From Streptomyces sp. NBC_00576 (GTDB taxonomy: Bacteria; Actinomycetota; Actinomycetes; Streptomycetales; Streptomycetaceae): DNA of 64,000 nt. Below are positions 1 through 7,771 of this stretch, piece after piece (position 1 is the first letter of the stretch; each line of letters begins with the position of its first letter). The translations under genes and the position numbers were made by a program. Location: assembly GCF_036345175.1 (NCBI RefSeq), contig NZ_CP107780.1, forward strand, positions 8,122,001 to 8,186,000. The letters are read 5' to 3'. Below the pieces are notes generated by a model, which was given only the letters and a program-made list of their open reading frames with translations, ran no database searches and was not told the DNA's origin.

Positions 1-181
1 CCTGGGCGCCGCCGACCGGGGCGAGGTCGCCGGACTCGTACGACTGCCGCAGCAGCGCCAGGGACTGGAGTACGGAGCTCTTGCCTGAGGAGTTGAGTCC
101 GGTGAGCAGGGTGAAGGGGGCCAGACGGAGTTCCTGGTGGGCGAACGCCTTGAAGTTGGTGAGAGTGAGCGACTCAAGCAT
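1..181 (-). CDS. AAA ATPase, N-terminal part only (cut by window edge)
   Basis: Only the first 60 codons are in the window. They begin with an ATG at 181 and read as the start of an SMC/OLD-like AAA ATPase: a short strand (TLTNFKAFAHQELRL) then the Walker A motif GLNSSGKSS at about residues 29-37. The ATG overlaps the end of the DUF262 gene by 8 bases, so the two are very likely translated together. ATPases of this build (AAA_21/DUF3696-like) are known neighbours of DUF262 proteins in defence loci; the family assignment is inferred because the C-terminus is missing. Confidence 0.75.
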   Translation of the reverse strand, partial: MLESLTLTNFKAFAHQELRLAPFTLLTGLNSSGKSSVLQSLALLRQSYESGDLAPVGGAQ

Positions 182-1400
182 CCGTGGACTCCAACACGTC
201 GCGGAGGAGGTCTTTCATGGACTGGAAGCGGTAGTTGACCTTGTTGGCGTCGCCGGTGCCGGAGGAGATGGCGTCGTAGAAGTCCGGCTCGTCCATCAGG
301 TCCTTGAACTTCTCCTCAACGAGCGAAGCCCGCTCGCGCAGGGCGTCGACCTCGTCGCGCGTACACCGTGCCATGCTCACTGCCTGCACCTCGAAGAGCG
401 CCTTGTTGATGGGGTAGCGGCGGGTGACGTCGTGGAACTGTTTCCGGAAAGCCTTGCTTCCGAAGATTTCCCGGCTGCGCTTCATCGCGATGTAAAAGCG
501 CCTCTCCAGGACTTCTAGTCCTTGGGCCGGAAGCGCGTTGATGGAGTGCATGGTCGTGCGCAGGAAGCCGTCGAAGTCCTGCGTCACATACCGCTCCGGC
601 GGTGTCATCCAGAATGCGAGGAAGCGGAGACACAGCTCGCGTTCTGCCATTCGGGCGGGGTTGACGCTGTGCCCCGTCGCCTGAAGGAAGAAGTGACTGT
701 CCGCCAGCTTGGCCAGGAACTCACGAGCGGGACCGGGAATGAGCGCGTGCCGCAACTCCTGCCGCGTGAGCGGTTGGCCGCCCGTGTTAATCCGGGCGAA
801 GATGTTGAATCTGGCCTCTTCAGGGGTGCCTCGCCGGATGAGCAGGACGGAGAGTTCCGTCTCCAGGATGCGGGTCTGCATCCGTCCCGGCAGGTCTTCG
901 AAGCGGCTGCCATTGAACTGGGTGAGGTATTCCAGGTCTCCAAGTCGAAGCGGCCCCAGACCGGCGACCTCGGGCTTGACGAAGCTGACGATGGTGGTGA
1001 GCCGCTGCACCCCGTCGACCACGGACCACGACTCATCGTCTTCCTCTGCCACGTAGAGCGTCGGCAGCGCGATGCGCAGCAGGAGCGACTCGATCAGACG
1101 ACTCTGCGCTCTTTCGTTCCAGATACCGGACTGCCGCTGGAAGTCGGGTTGGAGGTCGATAAGCCCCCGTTTCAGCCGCTGGATGACGAGGTCGACCGTG
1201 GGGTTACGGGGATGGACCTCGATCAGTTCCGGGTCGAAGGGCAATCGCCCGGATTCACCGATGTCCTCGACTTCGATACCAGTGCTGCGTCCGGTGTCGG
1301 TGAACTCGACCGGCGGTTCGTCCGCCTGCGGTGTCGCGTGTTCGGCGGAGGGAACGTCTGACGACTGTTCCGGCTCCGGCACGGGAGCGCTGCCGACCAA
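174..1400 (-). CDS. DUF262 (GmrS-like N-terminal domain) protein
   Basis: A 408-residue protein with the DUF262 hallmarks: an early segment containing LQPDFQRQSGIWN at about residues 83-95, then DGVQRLTTI at about 129-137, which corresponds to the family motif DGQQRxTT with the first Gln changed to Val. DUF262 is a ParB/Srx-fold nucleotide-binding domain found in GmrSD-type enzymes and in several anti-phage systems. No DUF1524 HNH nuclease domain follows, so by itself it is not a complete GmrSD. The start is a TTG, chosen because GGAGGGG lies 6 bases upstream and no ATG fits. It overlaps the downstream ATPase by 8 bases and lies about 200 bp after the Hsp70-NYN gene on the same strand. It probably acts with the ATPase as a two-gene module. 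Confidence 0.85.
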   Translation of the reverse strand: MVGSAPVPEPEQSSDVPSAEHATPQADEPPVEFTDTGRSTGIEVEDIGESGRLPFDPELIEVHPRNPTVDLVIQRLKRGLIDLQPDFQRQSGIWNERAQSRLIESLLLRIALPTLYVAEEDDESWSVVDGVQRLTTIVSFVKPEVAGLGPLRLGDLEYLTQFNGSRFEDLPGRMQTRILETELSVLLIRRGTPEEARFNIFARINTGGQPLTRQELRHALIPGPAREFLAKLADSHFFLQATGHSVNPARMAERELCLRFLAFWMTPPERYVTQDFDGFLRTTMHSINALPAQGLEVLERRFYIAMKRSREIFGSKAFRKQFHDVTRRYPINKALFEVQAVSMARCTRDEVDALRERASLVEEKFKDLMDEPDFYDAISSGTGDANKVNYRFQSMKDLLRDVLESTDA

Positions 1401-1598
1401 GATGTGCCCCTCCGTATACGTACCGGCCGCCCATGAATCGAACGTGTCCGTACAGTAGCTGATCGACTACGGGCAGCGCCTGGTGTTCTGCACGGACGAA
1501 GGCGCGTTGTCCGGGCAGCCCGCGACCGTCGGACGGCCGTATGGCGTATCCGTTCTCGGCCTGGCGCGGACGCCCCCGTCCTTGTCCGCCCGAACATG

Positions 1599-3668
1599 TC
1601 ACCTTCGCTGCGCAGGTGCCGCCGGATTGGGCACACGTCGGTTGAACACCCACACCCCTTGGGAGTGAGTGGCCCCCATGACCCGCCCCGCGTCCCTCAG
1701 CCATGGGTTCGCCCGCTGGAAGGGCGCGAAGTTGTCGTTGGAGACGATGACCCCGCCGACCTCGTGGGCGATGCTGATCACCAGCGCGTCGCCCCGGCCC
1801 TCGGTTCCTGCCGGGGGCTGCACCACGGTGCCGTCGGCGATGGCCGACTCCACGCGGGGCCGTTCCTCGGTGGACACGTCGTGGCGAAGGGTGGCGTCGA
1901 CCACCACGTGGATGTCGCGGTCGGCGTGCTTGAACCGTAGCGACCGTACGGCGGCTTCCAGCGCCGCGAAGCTCGGCTTGCCGCCCGCCGTACGCGGAGG
2001 CCGTCCGTTCCACGCGAGGTTGGATCCGTCGATGACGAGTGGCGACGCGACCACGGCCGAGGCGACCGTCGGCGCTGCGGTACGAGGAGGAGCGGGCTTG
2101 GCCACACCGTTGTTCCGGCCGGCGGTGTTTGCTTGTTGGGGATGGGTCGGAGTCGTCTCGAGACGGGCGGCCGGGGCGAGGTTGAGCAGCCGGTCGAGCT
2201 CCTTCTTCACCTCCGGCAGCACGTTGCCGTCCCCGAACACCTTCACCTCGCCGTCGAGGACGACCTCGCCGGTCTTCTGCAGGGTCGCCCTGACAGCCAG
2301 CAGACCCTCCTTGCTGTAGGTGTACTCCAGGTCGAATACACCGTCCTTGGCCGTGCAACGTCGGGGGTAGGTCAGGACGAGGTCAGTCAGTTTGACGTTG
2401 TCCGGATGGCCGACCTCGCGGTCCGGGTCTCCCTCCCAGACCTCGACGGTCAGCTGGGAAAGGTTGTCCTTCGTAGGCTCGTACGACTTCACGCGCTGCT
2501 GCGGCAGCCGCTGGTTCCGGTCGATGAGGGCGCTGAAACTCCGTCTGCCCTCGCGGTCCTTGGTGATCGTGCCCAGGGCGTGAGTGTTGACCACCCGGAT
2601 GATGCTCGTCAGGTCGCCGTCCATGGTCGCTGCGCAGATCGCGGCTCCCTCGGCGACCGCGGTCATCGGGTCACACAGCGAGGTGTCCACGAGTTCGCAG
2701 TCGAGTGCTTCGGAGACAGCGGCGCGCACTGCCGGGATCTGGCTGCTGCCACCGATCATCAGCACTGCTGTGAGGTCCTGCGGGTCGATCCGAGCCTGCT
2801 CCAGGCATTCCTCGACCGGGTCGAGGGCCTGGTTGATGAGGTCCTGGATGGCCTCGGAGAACTCGTCCTGTCCGATCTCGACGGTGACGGCGTCGGGCGT
2901 CTGGACGCGGACTGATTCCTGGTGGGAGAGGAGGATCTTGGCCCGTTCGATCTCCAGGGCGAACATCCGCTTCTCGGAATCGCTCCAACGCCCGCGTGCG
3001 GGCGCCCGTTCGAGGACCATGCGGCGCAGCCGGGCGTCGATCTCCAGGCCGCCCAGGCGGTTGACGCCCCGGCTCGCCTTCTCGTCGAAGAACCCGTCGT
3101 CGTGCAGGAGGAGAGTGGCGTCCATCGTGCCACCACCCCAGTCGAAGACCAGGAACTCCCCGTCGATCTCCATCTCGTGCGCGTACGCGATCGCGGCGGC
3201 CGTCGGCTCGTTCAGCAGAGTGCGGACTGTGAGGCCGGCGGCACGCGCGGCCTCGCGGGTCCGGAAACGGGCCGCGCCGGTCGCGTTGGCGGGCACGGTG
3301 ATCACGGCCTCACGGATCTCGGTGGCTGCCTCCTCCTCCGCCGCGCCCGCGATGGCGTGGAAGACACCTGCCGCCGCGGTGGTCGCGGCGAACCGTTGGC
3401 CGCCCAGCTTGACGAAGGGCTCCTCGCGAAGCATCCGCTTGCACGCCTCGACGGCCTGTTCGGAGCGGAGTTTCGCCTCCCAGCCGAACAAGGTGCCCGG
3501 CCGCAGGGAACTCGTCCCGACGACCGACGGGTAGAGCAGCTCGAACCCCTCGCGCCTCCAGTTGGCGTCGAGGGCCTGCCCGCCGATCTCCAGCACCTCG
3601 ACGTACTCGCCGTTCCACTGGGCCGCGACCGAGTTGGTGGTCCCGAAGTCGATTCCCGCTGCCGTCAT
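1599..3668 (-). CDS. Hsp70 family ATPase fused to a C-terminal NYN/PIN-type ribonuclease domain
   Basis: A 689-residue protein. Residues 1 to about 480 are an Hsp70/DnaK-like actin-fold ATPase: phosphate-1 motif GIDFGTTNS at residues 5-13, NEPTAAAIAYA near 154-164, VFDWGGGTMDATLL near 174-187 and the adenosine motif MIGGSSQIPAVR near 301-312. A Pro/Ala-rich linker (about 500-545) leads to a domain starting VIDGSNLAWNGRP and continuing with HVVVDATLRHD, GRGDALVISIA and VIVSNDNFAPF; these are the acidic motifs of NYN/Zc3h12a-like PIN-fold ribonucleases. A canonical DnaK would carry a peptide-binding domain and lid here. The ATG start overlaps the stop of the upstream small gene by 4 bases (ATGA), so translation is coupled. 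I infer a chaperone-type sensor controlling an RNase effector; substrate unknown. Confidence 0.88.
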   Translation of the reverse strand: MTAAGIDFGTTNSVAAQWNGEYVEVLEIGGQALDANWRREGFELLYPSVVGTSSLRPGTLFGWEAKLRSEQAVEACKRMLREEPFVKLGGQRFAATTAAAGVFHAIAGAAEEEAATEIREAVITVPANATGAARFRTREAARAAGLTVRTLLNEPTAAAIAYAHEMEIDGEFLVFDWGGGTMDATLLLHDDGFFDEKASRGVNRLGGLEIDARLRRMVLERAPARGRWSDSEKRMFALEIERAKILLSHQESVRVQTPDAVTVEIGQDEFSEAIQDLINQALDPVEECLEQARIDPQDLTAVLMIGGSSQIPAVRAAVSEALDCELVDTSLCDPMTAVAEGAAICAATMDGDLTSIIRVVNTHALGTITKDREGRRSFSALIDRNQRLPQQRVKSYEPTKDNLSQLTVEVWEGDPDREVGHPDNVKLTDLVLTYPRRCTAKDGVFDLEYTYSKEGLLAVRATLQKTGEVVLDGEVKVFGDGNVLPEVKKELDRLLNLAPAARLETTPTHPQQANTAGRNNGVAKPAPPRTAAPTVASAVVASPLVIDGSNLAWNGRPPRTAGGKPSFAALEAAVRSLRFKHADRDIHVVVDATLRHDVSTEERPRVESAIADGTVVQPPAGTEGRGDALVISIAHEVGGVIVSNDNFAPFQRANPWLRDAGRVMGATHSQGVWVFNRRVPNPAAPAQRR

Positions 3669-4303
3669 GCTTCCTCCCCCACCGTCACACCCACCGGCCC
3701 GGCGATACGCCGCAGTTGGCCCGCGAGGATGACCTTTCCTGTCAACTCATCCACATACGCCGGACTCAGCAGCTCGAAGGCGTCTCCTTCGCCCTCCGTC
3801 ACCACGAACCGGTCGCTCTCCTCGGGCTCTGTCACCCGCAGCAGCCGCAGTTCCCGCAGGTGCGCCGTCATCGCGCCCCCGACGGTCTCGCGGCTGTCTC
3901 CCGCCCGGGACCAGAGCAGCGCGTCGATCTCGGCGAGACGGCCGGCGAACTGGGCGCGTGTGCGGAACTCGTCCAGGACAGCCCTGCGCACCGCAGCGGT
4001 GAGCGCTCCGACCGGGGGCACCTCGTCGGCCCCGGCAGCTTCCAGTGCCTCCGGCACGCGGGCGGTCACCCCTTTGATGACCGTCATCGCGTCGATCGGA
4101 TCAGGTCGAGGTGGAGCTTCGACGACACCGGTCTCCGCGGGCTTGGCGCCGGCATCCGTGTGCTGCTCCCGGCGGCGCTTCAGACCTCCTGGTTTGTGCG
4201 GCGCCGGCGCGCCCTGCGCCCCGGGTTGCGTCTGGCCGCATGCGGGACAGCGGCGATGCGGCCGCTCTCTCTTGGGGATCTTTGGGATCTTCTTGGGAGG
4301 CAT
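3665..4303 (-). CDS. Small zinc-finger protein, partner of the Hsp70-NYN protein
   Basis: I do not recognise this 212-residue protein. It opens with a strongly basic stretch (MPPKKIPKIPKRERPHRR) followed by CPACG at about residues 19-23, one half of a zinc-ribbon-like knuckle; no second Cys pair is visible. After a Pro/Ala-rich linker there is a helical region (about 70-150) and a compact C-terminal part rich in Glu and Leu that looks like a winged-helix or small adaptor fold (RELRLLRVTEPEESDRFVVTE). It overlaps the Hsp70-NYN start by 4 bases and follows the 567-residue gene by 53 bases, so the three look like one operon. It may be a nucleic-acid-binding adaptor or a GrpE/J-protein substitute; both are guesses. 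Confidence 0.7.
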   Translation of the reverse strand: MPPKKIPKIPKRERPHRRCPACGQTQPGAQGAPAPHKPGGLKRRREQHTDAGAKPAETGVVEAPPRPDPIDAMTVIKGVTARVPEALEAAGADEVPPVGALTAAVRRAVLDEFRTRAQFAGRLAEIDALLWSRAGDSRETVGGAMTAHLRELRLLRVTEPEESDRFVVTEGEGDAFELLSPAYVDELTGKVILAGQLRRIAGPVGVTVGEEA

Positions 4304-4356
4304 CAGTGCTGCTCTGCTTCGTTCGGCTCGGACGGTTGGTCGGAACTACGACACGG

Positions 4357-6060
4357 TCATGGCGCGGGACTGTGGCGGTCGAGGCGCGGCGCGGTGGTCC
4401 GGAAGTCGTCGAGGAGCTCTACGGCGGCACTGGCACGGATGGACTCCAGCTCGCCGCCACTGGTGACCGGCGTCCGGCGCGGCAGGGCCTCCAACGGAGG
4501 CACCAGATGCTTCGGCACCTGAGAGGGAAAGTCGTATCGGGCCCGGTCGAGCGGCAGTTGGTAGAAGACGTCCCAGCCCGCCTCTCCGCGTAGCGCGCCC
4601 CGAATGCGCTCCTCGGCCATGTTCAGTTCCGACTGGGCCCTGGCGTCACCCTCGCGCTGCCGGAATATCTCCCGGCACCGTTCCTCCCACCCGTCGGCTC
4701 CGTGATCCAGGCCGATGTCGAGGAACGGATTGCTGAACGGACCGCGGTCGTTCCTTCGCGTCCTCCTCCAGGCGCGCAGGAGCCGGAGGTTGCCTTCGGC
4801 GGTGGCTCCTCCCTGCGCGGCGGCCGTGACGGCGTACTCCTCGGCCGAGTCGAGAAGCCTGTCCCGTCCCGCGGGCGAATCGAGCTGCTCGCTCTGTGCC
4901 ACGGCCACGTACGCCGCGAGGGCGTTGGCCTCCTGTACCAGGTCCGCAGGGACCTTACGGCTGCTCGTGCTGTCCCGGGTGAGGGAGAGAGCCTGCTCGG
5001 CCGCTGCCTCCAGGTCACTGGCCGTCACAAGGTCGTAGGCACGGTTCAGGGCGACGAGGGCGTAGAACGGACTCCGTCCCGCGTCGACGAGACTCCTTGG
5101 GCTCCACAGGGAGTCCATCAGAAGCCAGAGTCCTCGGTCCTCGGTCATGCTCGGAGGCCATTGCCCCGACAACGCACCCGACTTGAGGTCGCGAAGCTCG
5201 ATCTGCTGCGGCCGGGGCAGGGCGGCGTCGAGTGCGTCCACGGCCGTCACGTCGCCGTCCATGACCGCGTCGTACAGCAGATCCCACACGCCGTCAGGTT
5301 CGTGCCGGACGAAGGCCTCGCCGAGGAGGAAGGACCGCCGACGCAGATACGCCTGCCAAGCGAGCTCTTCGGCCTGCTCGCCGGTGACCTTTGCCGGGGC
5401 GAGACGTGCGCGCAGGTACAGGCCTTCCGGCTTGTCCCGGCTCGTCCAGGGCGTGTCCTCGGGCATGAGCCCACCGTGGTCGACGAGATCGTCGATGACG
5501 GACAGGGGTGCCCACGCGAGAAGCTCGTCGAGAAACCGGTTCGGCACGGGTATCGCGCCGCGTGTGGCCGCAGTCGCGAAGAGGCTGAAGGCAGGTCCGC
5601 CCGAGACCGCGTGAGAACGCTTGCTGACGAGGTCCAGGCGGGGCGCCGTCGAACACAACACCCTGCACCGCTCCAGCCCTGCCTCGTTGAGCCAACGGAC
5701 ACCGTTCGCCCAGAGGTTGCGCAGATGGCCGAGAACCGACTCCGGCGGCAGGAGCCTCAACCCCGCCTGCACAGCGGGCAACAGGCTTTCGCGGTCCGGG
5801 TCGCCTTCGATGGCCTGTGTGAGGACACTCCGCTCGGCCTCTGCCATCCCGGCGACGGCCGCCGCCTCCGTGAGCATGGCCAGCACGGCTTCGACCGCCT
5901 CGCTGCCTCCGACGCCGAGCCAACGCCACTTGCGCTGAACGAATCCGCTCACGCCTGAGGAGCTCTGGCTCTCCCTGCGTTCACGCGCACGTCTCAGCCG
6001 CTCTTGTTCAGCGGCTTTCGCCGCCTGACGAGCGGCGACCGGGTCCGTGATGTCGTACAC
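4357..6060 (-). CDS. Unrecognised 567-residue helical protein, first gene of the Hsp70-NYN operon
   Basis: No known domain is apparent. The N-terminus (residues 1-40) is a charged helix rich in Arg, Glu and Ala, followed by a basic/aromatic patch (VQRKWRWLGVGG). The rest is almost entirely helical with Leu/Ala periodicity, including a region near 75-115 (EAVLAMLTEAAAVAGMAEAE) and an Arg-rich stretch RAWRRTRRNDRG near 435-446. No signal peptide or membrane segment is seen. A GTG at 6060 is taken as start; there is no good Shine-Dalgarno, so initiation may be leaderless. The strict order (this gene, zinc-finger gene, Hsp70-NYN gene, all on one strand with gaps of 53 and -4 bases) suggests it is a dedicated subunit or client of the Hsp70-like protein. 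Confidence 0.7.
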   Translation of the reverse strand: MYDITDPVAARQAAKAAEQERLRRARERRESQSSSGVSGFVQRKWRWLGVGGSEAVEAVLAMLTEAAAVAGMAEAERSVLTQAIEGDPDRESLLPAVQAGLRLLPPESVLGHLRNLWANGVRWLNEAGLERCRVLCSTAPRLDLVSKRSHAVSGGPAFSLFATAATRGAIPVPNRFLDELLAWAPLSVIDDLVDHGGLMPEDTPWTSRDKPEGLYLRARLAPAKVTGEQAEELAWQAYLRRRSFLLGEAFVRHEPDGVWDLLYDAVMDGDVTAVDALDAALPRPQQIELRDLKSGALSGQWPPSMTEDRGLWLLMDSLWSPRSLVDAGRSPFYALVALNRAYDLVTASDLEAAAEQALSLTRDSTSSRKVPADLVQEANALAAYVAVAQSEQLDSPAGRDRLLDSAEEYAVTAAAQGGATAEGNLRLLRAWRRTRRNDRGPFSNPFLDIGLDHGADGWEERCREIFRQREGDARAQSELNMAEERIRGALRGEAGWDVFYQLPLDRARYDFPSQVPKHLVPPLEALPRRTPVTSGGELESIRASAAVELLDDFRTTAPRLDRHSPAP

Positions 6061-6181
6061 ACCGGCAGGTTATCGGCGCGGTCTGACAATCCATACGGCC
6101 TCGCGCATATCGTGACCATGGACGATGGCGCATTTCAGCGCACCCGGTCGGGGCCCTGCCGGAGCCGCCCAGGTCTTCTGC

Positions 6182-7276
6182 TCAGCACCAACGGGAGTGA
6201 CAGCCGCCCCAACCGCCCCCGCCGGACGAACTGTTCGACGATCCACCTGAGCCACTTGACCCTCCCGAGCTGCCGGTCAGGCCGTCCGGGAAGGTGCTGT
6301 TGCGGGTGTGGTCGTGCGGGAACGGGTCGAGGTAGTCCGGGTCCCCGTCGTCGTCGTTGTCGGGCAGCAGGGCCGAGCCGTTGTCGTCCCCCGTCTGGGC
6401 CGGGCAGCCGTTCTCCGGCGCAGCCAGCCGCAGCGTCACCGACGCGCCGTCGGTGATCTGTTCCCGTCGGGCCGGAGCGTGCGCGCACACCTCCCACTCG
6501 TCGTACTCGCCCGCGTCGGGGAGGGTGTCGTTTCCGTAGATCGGGACCGCGTACGCGCGATCGGACGGCACGTGGACAGCGGAGAGTTCCTTCAGAGCCG
6601 CCTTCCACGTCTCGCCGATCAGATCCGGCATCCTCGGCCAGGGGATGGGGCCGCCGTCTCGCGCGGGGCACGGACTGCCGGTCTGCACCGCCCCGAAGTC
6701 GATCGTCCTCGCGCCGTCCGACGATGTGTCGGCCTGCTGGAAACAGACGGTCCAGTTGGAGCGCATCCAGATGGCCTTGTCCTGATCGGACGCGTCGTGG
6801 TCGCCGGTGGAGAACCCGTCGGCGCGTGCTCTCTCCTCCGCCTTGTCCAGCCGCAGGCCTAGGTAGTTCGGGATCTCCGGGCCGGGAGTCGGCTTCGGTT
6901 CCTGCCCGCTGTCCGCCGCGTTCCTCGGTGAGGGCGAGCTGACCGATCCTCCGGCGCTCCGTGTCTTCGCGTCCGCCTCCGCCACGGTGTCCGACGTCTT
7001 GTTGTCCCGGGGTGCCGGCGGCAGGACCGCCCCGAACAGGACGACGGCCGCGACGGTCGCGGTCGCCTTCCACCGCTTCCGCCAGGCATTGCCCCACCAC
7101 AGGAGGAAGAGCGCGACCAGCAGCATGAGGAACCCGAGGAACGCGTTCAGTAAGCCGAGCACCGGTACGGCCAGCACGAAGCCGACGCGGGCCCGCCCGG
7201 TTCGCCACCAGGGCGTGCGGGGCGGGCTGGCGGGCGGCGACGGCGGAGAGCCTGGGGCGGGTGCGGTGTGGGGCAT
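6182..7276 (-). CDS. Two-TM membrane protein with two PASTA-like repeats
   Basis: Starting at the ATG at 7276 the protein has 364 residues. A Pro-rich cytoplasmic N-terminus is followed by two hydrophobic segments (VGFVLAVPVLGLLNAFLGFLML and a second one around ATVAAVVLFGAVLP), then an extracellular Ser/Pro linker. Two stretches resemble PASTA domains: IPNYLGLRLDKAEERARADGF and MPDLIGETWKAALKEL, each with the typical P-x-[LV]-x-G...A...L spacing. The C-terminus is an Asp-rich loop (DNDDDGDPDYLDPFP, like a Ca-binding thrombospondin type-3 repeat) and a Ser/Gly tail. The neighbouring gene is a soluble Ser/Thr kinase without its own sensor. A longer start at 7420 is possible but gives 48 residues without conserved character. 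Confidence 0.7.
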   Translation of the reverse strand: MPHTAPAPGSPPSPPASPPRTPWWRTGRARVGFVLAVPVLGLLNAFLGFLMLLVALFLLWWGNAWRKRWKATATVAAVVLFGAVLPPAPRDNKTSDTVAEADAKTRSAGGSVSSPSPRNAADSGQEPKPTPGPEIPNYLGLRLDKAEERARADGFSTGDHDASDQDKAIWMRSNWTVCFQQADTSSDGARTIDFGAVQTGSPCPARDGGPIPWPRMPDLIGETWKAALKELSAVHVPSDRAYAVPIYGNDTLPDAGEYDEWEVCAHAPARREQITDGASVTLRLAAPENGCPAQTGDDNGSALLPDNDDDGDPDYLDPFPHDHTRNSTFPDGLTGSSGGSSGSGGSSNSSSGGGGWGGCHSRWC

Positions 7277-7771
7277 GGCCGGGACGCCTTTCGGAGGGCG
7301 GCAGTTGATCCGTACGGCGCTCATCCCTACGACGGTGATCCATGCGACCGGCGGGACTGCTCGCGGGTCAACGGAGCTTAGTGAGTTGGGGGGTTCGTCT
7401 CGCGCCTTCGGAAGGCCCAAGGAGAGGACGCGAAGGGGCGGGAGCCGCTTGCCGAGGCAGGTGGAGAGGTGCGTGCCTGCGCGTGATCGAGGCGGCCGTC
7501 GGACGGCTCAGGGACCGGGCATTCGCCCAGCTCGGTACCGGGACGCGGATCCCGTGACCCGGTCGCGCCCGATGTTCGCCAAGGCCCTTGTGTGAACAAC
7601 CAACCCCACCGAACCCGGCATGGACCTGCGCGAGTTGGGGCGCCACTCGTTCGGGTGACGGGAGCGTCGCCAGATTGGGTGATGAGGTAGCGCAGCCGCC
7701 CACAACCGTAAACAGAGAGCGGCTCCGGCAGGACTGCACTCGACGGACCGCCACGAGAAATTTGGTGCTTG
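7277..7771. other. Gene-free 495-bp stretch between kinase and PASTA-like gene
   Basis: Both flanking genes are on the minus strand, so this holds the 3' end of the kinase transcript and the promoter of the PASTA-like gene. Short open frames on both strands have no recognisable protein motif and poor codon character. I saw no strong hairpin, repeat or RNA gene. Confidence 0.4.

Noticed and set aside
316..1361. Long open frames on both strands across the DUF262 gene.
   Set aside because: They overlap the well-supported DUF262 frame, have no motif, and are typical shadows of high-GC coding DNA.
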